This document shows positions 32,881-45,767 of a DNA stretch of 64,000 nucleotides, piece after piece; position 1 is the stretch's first letter, and each line of letters opens with the position of its first letter. Location of the stretch: NCBI GenBank assembly GCA_024180945.1, contig JAKSGN010000033.1, positions 2,356,001 to 2,420,000 of the forward strand, given 5' to 3'. Under the pieces are notes generated by a model that made no database searches, was not told the origin of the DNA, and saw only the letters and a program-made list of their open reading frames with translations. This DNA is from Macrophomina tecta (lineage: Eukaryota; Ascomycota; Dothideomycetes; Botryosphaeriales; Botryosphaeriaceae). The position numbers and the translations under genes are program-made.

Positions 32881-35800
32881 AGCTATCTACTACGTACTAA
32901 GAAATAATATATACCATAATCTAGATTAACTTATATATATATAATTACTTTTAGGAGACGGGAAGATTTTCTTAGAATATTACTAATACCGTCTAATCTT
33001 ATAATAGTCTACTACTAGGGAATTATATAGACCTAGATACTAACTAATAAAGAACTCCTCGGCTAGTACTAGAAAAAAAATAACGTAGATATAAGAAGAA
33101 TCTCTACTTCTATTATAAAAAATATAGATATATTAGTAAAAGCTACCCTAATAAATAAAATAACTTCTATTATACTAATAAGCAAACTACTTTAGCTACT
33201 AAAGAATAATCTAAAGCTTTTAATTATAATATTCTCTACTAGTCCGCCTATAGTATTAAAGCCTACCTAACTTATTAAAAGGCTTAGAATATTAGTAGAT
33301 ACTATTTAAAAAACTAGAAACACCTACTAAACTAGAACTATAGTAGGCGAGCCCCCTACTCTATAGAACTATAGTAGTATCAACCAGAATTACTAAAGGA
33401 TATATACTAAAAAATAAAGAAGATTCTATAGAATATAAAAATTACTAAGTCGTTATAATAAAGATTAATAGGCGACGAGTACTTACTCTTATTAATTTAG
33501 CCTTATAAGAAAACTATATCTTAAATTAATTTATAGAAAAGGCTAATCTAAAATTCTAAAAAAAGAACTAATCCTACTAGCTAAAAATAGTTAATAGATT
33601 TCCTAGCTTCTTTAGAGATAGAAAGGTAATTATTAAAACCTTAAAACTAATTCTTAAATATAAAGACTATAGAAAACGTATCTATTTAAATATTATTAAG
33701 ATTTCTAAGTATAATATTATTCTTGGCATTCCTTAGTAAAAAAAATAGAAATTATAATATAATTAGAATAATAGAGAAATTATTCTTAAGTCTAGAAAAA
33801 GAAACTAGAAAGAACTAGACTAGAAACTACGAACTATAGCTAAGCTAATTATCTATGTAAGCCTAATATTATAAATAACCTTAGAAAGGACCTAAAAGAA
33901 GAGATAAGCAATTAGAATAATATAGTATCGCCCTACTACTATAAATAAAGAATAAACTTAATAGATTAGCGCTACTAAATAAGAAGAACTAGACTATCTA
34001 ATACTTATAAAAGATAATAACCCTACTAGAATCTATAAATAATACCTAGATAATATTTTAAAGAAATACTATTAGTTTAAGAAGATTTTTAGAGAAAAAA
34101 TTATAAATGCATTACTAAAATACTAACTATAGAACTATAAGATTAACCTAACACTAAATACTAAACCTTAATTTAGGCTATTATACCTAATATTAAAAAA
34201 AAATTATAAGCAATAAAAGAATATCTAAATCTATTATTAAAGAAAGAATATATCTAATTCTTTTAGTTCTTAGTAAAATTATCTATTCTCTTTATACTAA
34301 AACTAGAAGATAAGTTATACCTCTATATAGATTATAGATTCTTAAATAATATTACTATTAAAGACTGCTACCCCCTATTCTATATTAATAAACTAAGGGA
34401 TTATCTCTTTAGAGTGTGGTTCTTTACTAAACTAGACCTATAGAATAGATACTACCTTATCTAAATTAAAGAAGAATATAAATAAAAAACTATATTCTAA
34501 ACTTAATATAGCCTATATAAATATTTAGTAATATTTTTTAGATTTATTAATACTTTTACTATATTCTAAGCCCTTATTAACTACGTTCTACAGGAATATC
34601 TAGATAGATTCTATATAGCTTATCTTAATAATATTCTAATTTACTTAGAAACTTTTAAAAAATATAAGAAATACGTCTCTAAGGTTCTCTAGAAACTACT
34701 TAAATATAACCTCTTAGTTAAACTAAAAAAATATACTTTTTATATCTAAAAGATTAAATTCTTAGGTTTTATTATTAAACTAGAAAAAGTAGTTATAGAT
34801 CTAAGAAAGATAAAAGATATTCTAAAATAGTCTAAACTAAGAAATATTAAGAAAGTATAAGTTTTTCTAGAATTTACTAATTTCTACTAGTATTTTATTA
34901 AATAATACTTCTATATAGCTAAACCTCTAATTTAACTTACCTAAAAAGATATCTTATTCGCCTAGAAAGAACTATAATAGAAAGTATTTAACTAACTTAA
35001 AAAGGCCATCGTAGAAGCCTCTATATTAATTATATTTAATTCTAATAAGCCCCTCTATCTCGAAACTAATATATTTAACTATACTATTAGTGCTACTCTT
35101 AGCTAGCTAGATAATAAGAAAAGATTATATTCTATTATATACTATTTTTATAAAATATTACCTATAGAACTTAACTACGAGATATATAATAAAGAACTAT
35201 TTATAATTATTATAGTATTTAAAAAATAGTAATATTACCTTAAGAAAGCTAACTATAAAATTATAATATATTTAGACTATAAGAACCTAGAATACTTTAT
35301 AACTACTAAGATACTAAATAAGAGATAAGTATAATAGATAGAATAACTTGCTTTTTTTTACTTTAAAATCTACTACCGTAAAGAAAATAAAAATAGTAAG
35401 ACGAATATACTTAGTTATAAAGCTAACTATATAGAAGAAAAGCTAAAACTATTGCCCGTAGTACTATAATAAAATAATAATAGTATATTAGGCCCTAACC
35501 GCCCTTAAATTATTAAAGAATCTAATACACCCTAAAAAGAATAAATACTAGTATTTATTATAAGACTAAGAAGCTCTATTAATAATAATAAGCCCCTAAG
35601 GGCCCTAATGCTAGAATAAGAACCTAAAGATAACGAGAAACTATAAAATAAAGAAACTATACTAATATCTAATAAAATAATAAAAGAAGTAGTAGAGAAA
35701 GAAAAAGATAATACTGCTATATAGAAGTAAATTATTTAAAGAAAATATAATAATAATCTACTATTCTAAGAACTACTATAATATATAGATATTTCTAAAT

Positions 35801-37200
35801 ATAATAACCCCAATCTAGTTTAAGACTACTAAGGTAATATATTATTCTACAAAAAAATCTATATACTAATACCTCTATATAAATGAGTAATAAAGAAATA
35901 CTATAAATCTATAGTTTATAAATATCTAAAAATAATAAGAATCTTAGAATAACTTATAAGATATTTCTACTTTTTCTAAATAAGAAAAATAGTAGAAAAA
36001 GGTATCTAAGAGTATAATAAACATATAAAGAATAAGATAGTATAATATATACTATATAAATAACTATAGCTTATTATAATACTAACTAAATCCTAGAAAT
36101 TAGTTATAATAGACTTTATTACTAACCTACTAGTTTTAGTAGACCCTATAATAAAAATATAATATAATACTATTTTAGTTATTATAGACTATCTAATAAA
36201 ATAGATATACTTTATTTCTTATAATAAGAAAATTAAAGTAGAGGGCTATACCTATCTCTTTCTTAAATATATCTTTACTTACTATAGAATGCTTAAAGAA
36301 CTAATTATAAACTAAAACCTATAATTTAGAATTTAATTTTAGTAAACCTTAATCTATAAGCTAGAAACTAAATATAAGATATTAATAATAGCATACCTAT
36401 AAACTAATAAATAAACGAAATAAACTAACTAGACTCTAGAGTAGTACCTAAGATTCTATCTAAACTATAGATAAAATAACTAGATTAAACTTCTACTACT
36501 AGCCTAATACGCATATAATAGTATAGTAATAGAAGTTATATAAACTATACCCTTCTATACTAACTATAACTTTAACTCTACTACGTTTAGAAAACTCTAA
36601 ATCTATAAAGTACTCGCCTAAAAAGCTATACTTAGGGTAAACTAGCTACGTAAACTATACTAGAAACTAGCTCGAGATATTAAATTTACTATATATTAAA
36701 TAGCTATATACTATAATAGACGGTACTAGGCATTACTACTCTTAAAAAAGAGAAATAAAGTTTAGCTTCTTAGAAAAAATATTAAAATAATATAATCGAA
36801 TAATAAATTAAATTATAAAAAAATTAGACTCTATTAAATTAAGAAAAAACTTTTATCTATTTCTTTTAAACTTAAATTACTAGAATAAGTAGATATATAT
36901 TTAATTTTCTATACTTTCTTATTTAAACCCGTATATAGTAATACTAAACCCGATCTAGAAATTAAAATATATCCTAATAATACCGATAGAGAATAATTAG
37001 TAGAGAAAATACTTAATAAAGACTAAATTAATAATTAATTTAAGTATTTTATTAAATAAAAAGAAATAGATCCCGCTAAATACTTTTAAAAACTTTTATA
37101 GAAACTAGTTTCTTATCTTAATTATAAAGAACTTATTTAGAAATACTACTAATAAAATTCTAACTATTTAAACCTAGAGTATTCTTCTATAATGTAAAAC
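32881..37200 (+). pseudogene. Gypsy-C gag-pol remnant
   Basis: A third Ty3/Gypsy family on the plus strand. A Gag zinc knuckle lies at about 33094-33150 with all four ligands turned to Tyr (Y-x2-Y-x4-Y-x4-Y). A protease-like segment follows near 33470-33530. Reverse transcriptase runs from about 34250 (FFTKLDLQNRYYLI near 34420; YLNNILIYLE near 34620, replacing YLDD). RNase H lies near 35030-35300 and integrase near 35800-36600 (VIIDFI-like). The chromodomain-like tail is near 36990-37150. TAA/TAG stops throughout. It is bounded left by pogo copy 2 and continues past the Gypsy-A insertion at 37520. Confidence 0.87.
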
Positions 37201-37519
37201 TAAATAGAGGTGTTAAAGATATTTAAAACTAGTCTATTAGTATCTCTTAAGAAACTACTTTATTAAAACTTACTACGTTACTACTATTTAAACTTAATAG
37301 CTATATTATATATATCTTTTTAAGTTCTAGCTTCTTTAAGAACGATAAATCCTAACGTACTATTTTATACTTTTAATTATTAAGAAACTACTTCTATTAC
37401 TCTAAGCACTCTAAACGGGCTATAGAAGTAAGAAGAAGGTTTTAAGCTACTTTTAAAGCCTACTAAAAAGTAAATAAAACCTTAGTAGTAGCTAAATATT
37501 TTTTATAAAGGCGATTACG
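37201..37519 (+). pseudogene. Gypsy-C post-pol ORF, part 1
   Basis: After the chromodomain a frame runs into the insertion with only TAA stops: RNYFYYSKHSKRAIEV, then RRRFQATFKAYQKVNKTL. Tyr in FYY probably replaces Cys, and the Arg/Lys/Gln-rich part looks helical. It continues in frame at 45768 when the inserted element and one TTACG copy are removed. The position corresponds to the accessory ORFs of Gypsy-A and -B, but here it is on the pol strand. Function unknown. Confidence 0.4.
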
Positions 37520-38249
37520 TATAACGGCGGCCTCTTCTACTAGGCTTTAGAATCGCCTAGTAGGGTTAGGTAGCTAAAGGGTTTATCTTAAAGAATAAGA
37601 GAAGGGTAAAGGATTAGAACGATAGTAGTAATTACGTAATATGTTGGTACGCGATACGCGTTAGGCTTATTACCTCTAATAGGGTTGTATTAGAACTTTA
37701 AGTTAACTACGAAGGTTAAAGTACTATCTAATAAGTATATCTATATACTATAGGAAAGCTATAATAATCTAGATTAGTATAGCTAGATTAAAGCAGCTGG
37801 ATCGATAGTGTTAGATTAGTATTCTTAGATTAAGTTAATCCTAGTAGGTCCTTATAGGGCCTATATAACCCGGGCGCTAATACCTGCTTTCTAGAATCTA
37901 ACTTCTAACTTCTTTCTACGAGCGATAGCGATGTTTATCTTATTTACTATCGCGTAACGCGCTTCTTTATTAGTTTCCTAGATTCTGCCCGCGGTCCTTA
38001 CTAAGGGTGTATTATTCCTATAGGCTATAATTTTCTATGCCCTCATCTAGTCTTTCCTATGCGGGCCTTATTCCCTTAAGGAAGTTATTCTCCTACGGGA
38101 TTTAGTAGTATTACTTATATCCTAACTAAGCTTCTTAAGCGTCGATCTTCGGTAGTTAGTATTTTCTTGCGGGATTTCTTCCCGTAAGGGTTTCTATTCC
38201 TTAGGGAATATTTACCCGTACGGGACTATCGCCTGTGGGGTTCGTAATA
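37520..38249 (-). repeat. 3' LTR of Gypsy-A (A2 type)
   Basis: 730 bp, TATAACGGCGGCC to GGTTCGTAATA. The middle contains the A2-specific section (GAGCGATAGCGATG and following), which replaces a different stretch in A1 LTRs. The adjacent polypurine tract reads AAGAGGGGGAATAG on the minus strand (38250-38263). Confidence 0.93.
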
Positions 38250-38354
38250 CTATTCCCCCTCTTAAGAATCTTCGGTCCGAAGATTTATTCGTTTGTCTAT
38301 ATCTTAGGTTCTCTCTAGTTTCTTATTTTCTTCTTCTATTATAAGCCTCCCACC

Positions 38355-39098
38355 ATGCCTCCGAAACGAAAGCGCGATTCGCAGAAGACTAAGCGTAAGT
38401 CCCTAGATACGAAGATTAATTTACTAGGTATCGCGATGCTTATTTCTTATTCGCAATGTTTGCTTTTAAATGCTTAGCGAAAGGTGAAGGAGCCTAAGAT
38501 AGTATATTACGTAGCCTTAGGTTTCTCCCATTGTAGCGAATATTGCCGTGCTGGGCGCACTAGTTACGACGCTAGTAGTCTTAAGAATTCCGACTATTAG
38601 TCTTTTTCGAATTCTTTTATATACTTACTAATTTTCTTTTTAGTTAAGTGCCTTCGACGGGCTCTAAATAAGGTGTGCTTCGAATGTGCGACCTTCGAGA
38701 ATTAGCTTTAAAAGGTGGCCTCCAGTCTTTCTCATACTAAAAAATAGTAGAAGTTGCTCGAGCGTCGTGCTGCCTTAATACTATAGCGTAAGCCGGACGC
38801 GATTAACGTGCTTAGAAAATTAGAAGCGCTAAAGACTAGGAATACCTCTAATCCTAAAAATACCAAGGAGGGGCGATTATCGAAGCGTTTATGTAGCGAT
38901 ACCTTAGCTAATAACGCTATAGGGCCGTTCTAGTCTATTAGGTCTCTTAGCGTTAGTTCGGGTTCTACGCCTCCCGAGGGTTCCGGTCTAGTTAATTAGG
39001 CGCGGTTGTCTTTATTTTCTAACTTTAATTTTAGGTCCTTCGTATACGACGAGTCGGCGGTATTAGTCGATCTGGGTTTTGGTAATAAAACTCATTAA
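38355..39098 (+). pseudogene. Antisense accessory ORF of Gypsy-A (best copy)
   Basis: A frame on the strand opposite to pol, between pol and the 3' LTR. It starts at an ATG in the context CCACCATGCC, a good fungal start context. There are 247 codons to a TAA TAA pair at 39096-39101, with nine internal stops (TAG at 38475, 38598, 38703, 38745, 38748, 38784, 38931 and 38997; TAA at 38709), all explicable as RIP of Trp or Gln codons. The predicted protein begins with a basic, nuclear-signal-like stretch (MPPKRKRDSQKTKRK). A Cys-rich segment follows (HCSEYCRAGRTSYD; some Tyr probably Cys), then a Leu/Lys-rich, perhaps helical part (KVASSL, KLLERRAALIL), and a Ser-rich C-terminus. The last part overlaps the 3' end of pol. 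I know no function. Architecture recalls Cys-rich plus coiled-coil hypothetical proteins predicted near fungal Gypsy elements (from memory, unchecked). Confidence 0.62.
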
Positions 39099-42000
39099 TA
39101 AGCTCTTAATAGTCGTAGAATTCCGGTAGTTCTTAGGTATTATCCTAGTCTCCTTTCTATTTAAGGAGGTATTGGAATTAACTATTAATATAGCCGCTAT
39201 CTAGAACTTATTCTACGTCCTAGTCTATATTTTCGTCGGCATCTAGATTTTTCGGTAGCATTTCTTCCGTTTGACGTAATGGCGCAGCGTTTTCTAATAC
39301 TAGTTCGAGGAGTAAGATGTAAAATATAGAATATATCCGCATAGTATTAAATAATCTAAGGCGGAAATTAACCTTTCTAATCTATTCTTTAATTTCGAAC
39401 GGTCCGATTTTCTTAAAGTCTAATTTATTGTTCGGTCATTTTATCTTAATATTTTTCCTAAGGAGGTAAACTTTATTCCCCCCTTTTAGCTTTAGTACCT
39501 CCTAGTACCATTTGTTATAGTATTTACCTATTTATAGGGCTACGAATTCGAGGTCTAGATATAGTTATTCGTAGAGTGCCTTTAGTTAGTCTACTTTAAG
39601 GATTTCTTTTTAGGCTAGAGATTCGCTTAGTATAGGCTCTTTATAAGCTATAGACTCGTAGCCGTAGTTAGCGTAGAACGGGGATTCTTATATAGCTAAC
39701 GCTTTTAAGCTGTTATACACGAACTATATGAGCGGTAGTAGCTCGACCTAATTATTTTATACGTAGTTAAGGTAGTAGCGTAAGTACTATTCTAGCGTTT
39801 AGTTTATCCATTCTATCTATTTATCTATTTATAGATATGCCGTAGTTGAGAGCTTATACTTTGCTCTAAGCTAGCGGGTGAGCGTCTACTAGAATTAGAA
39901 TATAAACAACCAATCTCTATCTAACACGAGCTCTTTTAGTAACCCGTAGTTACTAAGGATTATTCTAAGGAACGTATAGGCGAGTTCTTCCGTATTTACC
40001 ATTTTAAGGTATAGCAGGTAATATACGTACTTTATTATTCTATTTACGATAACTAGAATCGAGTTATACTTAATCTTAGTAAGCGGTTCTTCTAACTTAG
40101 GTAGATCCGTAATAAAGTCTAGCGAGATAGATTACTAAGGGCGCTTTAATACTGGTAGCGGCTATAGTAGTCCGTAGAGTATATACCTCGCAGCCTTACT
40201 TCTAATACAAAGATCGTATTACGAGACTACCCGTTAAATAGCTCTTCTTAGCTTCGGAAAGTAGTAGCTTCTTATAATTCGCTCTATCGTCTTATTTATT
40301 TCTTAATAACCGTGTACTAGGGCTTCGTATATATCTTTTACAAGCTCTTCCTGTAGTTTAACCAGAACGTAGACTAATTCTAAAAATAGAATTATACTAT
40401 CTGCGTTTCTAGTTACCTAGGGGTCGTTATCGAGTTCTCTAATTTCTTAAGCCGTTGCGTTATCTATGTAGGCTTCTTAGATCTTCTACTCCTATTCGTT
40501 GCCTTCGAGGCGTATCGCTAGAGCGAATAGTATAACTAGGGTAAGTAAGTCGTCTAGTCTTTCTTTAAGCCACGTTTATCCTAGGCTATAAATAGCTATA
40601 ATCTAGCAGCTACGGCTAGCGGGTATAAAAGACCCGTCTTTCTACGTATTAAGTATTATAGGTTATAGACCTAGCTTCTTTTTAACGTAGTTGGCTCGTC
40701 TACTTAGCGCGTCTACGCGAGCGTTCTTAAATCCCTTTCTATAGGTAATCTTTATATTATAGAACGCTAGTTCTTTAGCCTATCGAATCTATCGATGGTT
40801 TAATTCTTTAGTAGTAGTAAAGTATAAGAGGTTCTTATAGTCGTAGTAGACTATAACCTAATATTTAGCGCCTTCGAGGTAGTGTTTCTATTCTTTAAAA
40901 GCCGTAACTATAGCTAAGAGTTTCTTATTATAGATATCGTAGTTCTTTTTGGTAGATATTATTTTCCTTAAGTAGTAGGCGATAGGGTATAGTCTACCTT
41001 CTTTATCTAGCTAACTAAGTACGGCTCCTATAGCGTAGTCCGAAGCATTAGTTTCTACCGTAATCGATAGATCCGGGTTATAGAGCCCTAAAACTAGTAC
41101 TTCTATAAACATCCGCTTTAGTAAGTCGAACGCTCGTTATTATCTTTCTCCCTATATAAACCTATATTCCTTTTTAGTAATATCCATTAGAGGTGCTACT
41201 ATTTTGGTGTAGTTTATAATAAACTTTCGGTAGAAGTTAGTAAATCCAAGAAAGAATTATACTTCTCTAACGATTCGCAGTATAGGCTAGTCTCTAATTA
41301 CGTCTAGTTTCTTATCGTCCATGCCGATATATTCTAAGGTAATAATAAATCCTAGGTATTCTATCTTTTAGGTATACCACTCACTTTTTTCTAGGGCTAC
41401 TTAGAGGTTTCGTTTATTTAAGGCCTTTAGAACTTTTCTTACGTACTTAGTATATTCCTCGAGCATCTCCGAGTATATTAGAATATTATCTAGGTAAGCC
41501 AAGGCGAATACATCTAAATACGAACGTAGGGTATCATTAACTAAGCTCTAGAAGATAGCCGGTATGTTAGTAAGCCTAAAAGATATTACCGTATACTCGT
41601 AATATCTAAATCGCGTCTAGAATACTGTCTTCTATTCTTTATCTTTCTTAATACAGACTAGGTAGTAGCCTTCTCGAAGGTCTAGTTTTATAAAGAACTT
41701 AGCATTACGAAGCTTATTCTATAATTCGTCGATATAAGGTAGTAGGTATTAATTTTTTACTATAATATTATTTAGCTATCTATAGTCGACGCAGAGGCGG
41801 AGCTTACTATTTTTCTTAGAAACGAATAAAATAGAGTATCCTACCGATAACTACGAGGGTCGTATATATCCTCGTTCTAAGTTTTTATTAATATATTCCT
41901 GTAATACTTCAGCCTCTATCTTAGATAAGGAGTAAATAGGCTTAAAAGTAGATTACGTTCCCGGGAGTAAGAATATCTTATAATTCTATAGCTAATACTC

Positions 42001-43443
42001 TAGTAGTTATCCTTTACCTCTTTCTTAGAATATTCTCGGTATATTCTAGAACTTCTATAGGACTATTTTTAATTCTAGTATAGATGCTAATTTATTCGTA
42101 GCAGGCCTTATAATTCCGCTAAGGTCTACGCTAACCTCGGCTACCGAAATACCTTTATCGTTATAGCTCTTATACCCGAGGGGACTAGTACCTACTTTAT
42201 CCGGGTAACCGTATCGTCTATTAAGCCTCTAGGGGTAGTCTTCTTCGACTAGCTTTAGGCTATCCTTATTCTTATCTGTAAGGCCCTATTTCGTATAAGT
42301 AAGAATCTTCTACTCGATGTCTTTACTAGGTCTTACGTGAATTATATAGGCCTTTTCTCCTCGTCTTATTATAAGTTTTAGCGCTTGATAGTTAATAGTC
42401 TTAATATCTACGAATACGTTATTATCCCGCTATCTTAGCTCGGAGGTTTTACTTTAATTCTTAGGCTCTAGTACTTTCTTCTAGCTCTATTAGCTTCTTC
42501 TTACCGTTGCGAGGTAGCGTCTATAGTATTTATTAGAAAATGTAATAGTCTCTATTCTCTAGCTAATATATAGCTCGTAAGTCTTTAGCTATAATATCCC
42601 TAGGATAATATCGTGTCCGGGGATTATTATTACGTCGAGGTTAATTCGTTCTCGGTAATTACTAATAGTAAGGGGTACTTTTCCTATCTCGATTCGTATC
42701 TAGCTATTTTCATATTCCGCTAGGGAGCCGTCTACTGTGCTTAGCCGATAAGAATAATTCTTAGCTTACTAGAATAGTTAGTTCTTAACGATAAACTTAG
42801 GGTCGATAAATACGCCTTATACGCCGCTATTAATTATGGCTATCACCTTTTTCCCACAGAATATAACTAGGATATATAAGAGTCGATATAGGTTTAATCT
42901 AATAGGTATAATTTCGTTTATTATACATATAACCTAGTTAAGAAATCTATCTAACGGCCCCTTCTAGGGTTTCTATCTAGGGGAGCCGTCTAGTTTTTTA
43001 ATATAAGTCGTCCCATTATTTTATAACGGATATACTCGTCCTATTTATTAACTAGGATTAGGGTATCTTTCTATTACATTTATCTACCGCGTTTAATTAG
43101 TCGTCTCTAGTAGATCTACCTATTTTAAACCTAATACTAGAAGGTAGATATATCGTATTTTTCGTAGGGTATCTATTATAAGGTGCCCCTATCCCTAGTT
43201 ACTATACTGTACTAACAGAGGATATAGGCTATATTATGAAGATACTATAGGTCTTATCGTCGTCGTACTCCCTATACCTCGTCCTCTAGCTAAGATGTAA
43301 GTTCGTCGGCCGTTTTAAGTAGTAATTCTTTCTAGGAGTTCTAGGTATTATCTTACTATACACGTACGTATATCTTTTCTTACTATACCTTGTATTGCTG
43401 CGTCCCGAGGTTAATTATAGGGCCTAGAATCTAGGTAACCGTA
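39031..43443 (-). pseudogene. Gypsy-A pol remnant, best copy
   Basis: Minus-strand order: protease near 42850-42785 (reads INSGVQG for an expected IDSGAQG-like site, Asp to Asn); reverse transcriptase, with its catalytic motif reading [10 protein letters not shown] at about 41500-41470, so the second Asp of YLDD is Asn; RNase H near 41040-40850; integrase with core near 40140-39930; and a chromodomain-like tail near 39230-39080 (YLLKQKGDQDN). Reading ends NPDRLIPPTRRIRRT followed by TAA at 39033-39031. Stops are TAG/TAA. It is fully colinear with the copies at 9779-18139 and 58768-64000. Confidence 0.88.
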
Positions 43444-45032
43444 GGCTCTAGGCTATCGGTAACGTGGCATATCTCTCCGTATCGGGTTAGGTATTTAGTT
43501 ATTCTTATAAGCGTAGCTTCGTCCTACTACTACTCGTTGTCGGTCGTGCTTAACTCTAGAATACTATCGTATAGTTTCCCTATATCGCTATCGACTAGGT
43601 TCTTATCGTCGGGAAAGGCTTTAATAAGCTCTTCCTCTATTCTTAGGGTCGTATTAATGTGTCGTAGCTTCTTAGGGTACTAGTCTATAGCATTCTTATC
43701 GCTCCAGTAAGTAGTGTAGTTATTATTATAGTAGGCTATCTAGCTAAGCCTCTAATACTTAGGGCTCTAGCTTTCTTCGTATTACTTATCGAATTCGGCG
43801 AAGGGGTTTTCTTGCTTAGTAACCGTAGAGACTTCTCGGCTTTTTAGTTCTTACGTTATAGCTAAGACTTATTTATTCTTTTTAAGGTAGTAGTATGTCT
43901 TTTCCTAAGTCTTACCGTAGTAGACGTATAGTCCTTTTTCGAATCTTTATTTTTACTCTAGGGTCTATTCTTTACGTTGTTTTTTCTTATAGCCATTATT
44001 CTTTTTTCTATAGTAGTTATTTCTTTTAGGTAGGTTATTTCGGCGATTAATATTATCTAGCTCTATAGCATCTCCTCCTTTCTAAGTATATCTAGGGCGC
44101 GCTAGGTGCGAAGTATTAGCTCCGTAGTTTATCTTATACTTCTCAGATTGGCGCTCGAAGAGGCGGTTATCGCATTTAATAGCTAGCTTAATAAGCTCGT
44201 CTAGGGTCTTAGAATCGTCTTATATTATAAGTTAGTCTTTAACCCTTTTCTTAAGTCCTCAGTAGTAGTAGTCTATAAGGGCGCGGTCGGACTAGTTATC
44301 TAGGTACGCTACAGCTTTTTAGAATTCTATAGTATAGTCCACTACTAAGATCTTTTAATAGATGTTTATAATGGCTTATTAGGCCTTATTAACCTCGTCG
44401 AGGTCTCCGAAGCTTTACTTAATTTACGTTACGAAGTACTTATAGCTACTAAAGACTTTTTTAGTATTCTTCTTACGTACTTCTAGTTTTTTCTCTATTC
44501 GGTCTCTAAGGTAGGGCTCGAACTATTATACCATAATATCGCGGAGGTAGGTAGCTATGAACATTATCTTTTTATCGTCGGTAAAAAAGTCTCTAGAGTT
44601 AAAAAAGAAGTATAGGTCGAGTTATAAGAGAAAGATCTAGAGCTTCTTTTAGTTACCGTAGAATAGATCTAGCTTAGCCATCTTCGTACTTCTATTAGAA
44701 GGTTAAGTCATTATTAATACCAAAGTATAAATAGGTACCGGGGTAGGGGTTATTAAAATAGCTTAGTTGCGAAGTTCGCCTATTTATTAATAGAGCTAGG
44801 TGTTCTCGTTAGTCTACTCCTAGAGTTATTTATGTAGTTCGTCAATCTAGCCTTATATATCTTAAATAACCTAAAAGAGGTCGGCTATAGTTAGCTATAG
44901 AAAACTATTATTATTTATATCAACGTCGTTTATTATATTACTTAGTTAGCATTAAGTATCGGGTAATACTACCTTATCGTTAAATATTTCTTTCCTCGGA
45001 ACTGCCTTCTCTTATAAGAATAGTAGTTAAAG
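43444..45032 (-). pseudogene. Gypsy-A gag remnant, best copy
   Basis: Begins beside the 5' LTR with CTTTAACTACTATTC on the minus strand. A Gag-like protein follows, with a Cys/Tyr-rich short motif at about 43925-43880 (YVYYGKT) that may be a degenerate zinc-binding site. The border with pol is approximate; I set it at the point where the interrupted copy (8193-9778) breaks off. Confidence 0.7.
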
Positions 45033-45762
45033 TATAATGGCGGCCTCTTCTACTAGGCTTTAGAATCGACTAGTAGGATTAGATAGCTAAAGGGTTTACC
45101 TTAAAGAATAAGAGAAGGATAAAGAATTAGAACGATAGTAGTAATCACGTAATACGTCGATACGCGATACGCGTTAGGCTTATTACCTCTAATAGGGTTA
45201 TATTAGAACTTTAAGTTAACCACGAAGGTTAAAGTACTATCTAATAAGTATATCTATATACTATAGAAAAGCTATAATAATCTAGATTAGTATAGCTAGA
45301 TTAAAGCAGCTGGATTAATAGTATTAAATTAGTATTCTTAGATTAAGTTAATCCTAGTAGGTCCTTATAGGGCCTACGTAACCCGGGCGCTAACGTCTAC
45401 TTTCTAGAATCCGACTTCTAACTTCTTTCTACGAGCGATAGCGATGTTTACCTTATTTACTATCGCGTAACGCGCTTCTTTATCAGTTTCCTAGATTCTG
45501 CCCGCGGCCCTTACTAAGGGAGTATTATTTCTATAGGCTATAGTCCTCTATGCCCTCGTCTAGTCTTTCCCGTGCGGGCCTTATTTCCTTAAGGGAGTTA
45601 TTCCCCTATGAAATCTAGTAGCGTTACTTATATCCTAACTAAGCTTCTTAAGCGTCGATCTTTAGTAGTTAGTATTCCCTTACGGGATTTCTTCCTATAA
45701 GGGTTTCTATCCCTTAGGGGATATTTGCCCGTGCGGGACTATCGCCCGTAGGGTTCGTAATA
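45033..45762 (-). repeat. 5' LTR of Gypsy-A (A2 type)
   Basis: 730 bp, TATAATGGCGGCC to GGGTTCGTAATA, followed by the TTACG duplication. It differs from its partner mostly by C/T and G/A, so LTR divergence here reflects RIP rather than age. Confidence 0.93.
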
Positions 45763-45767
45763 TTACG

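Larger units (their letters stand above)
37520..45762 (-). mobile_element. Complete Gypsy-A element (A2-type LTRs), minus strand, least RIPed
   Basis: An 8243-bp element with two 730-bp LTRs (37520-38249, 45033-45762) and an exact target duplication TTACG (37515-37519, 45763-45767). The internal region is 6783 bp. It still holds many CpG and some CpA/TpG and so gives the clearest reading of the family. It was inserted into Gypsy-C, whose sequence resumes at 45768. Confidence 0.95.

Noticed and set aside
37520..45762. Dating the element by LTR-LTR divergence
   Set aside because: The two LTRs differ mainly by RIP-type transitions, so divergence does not measure time since insertion.
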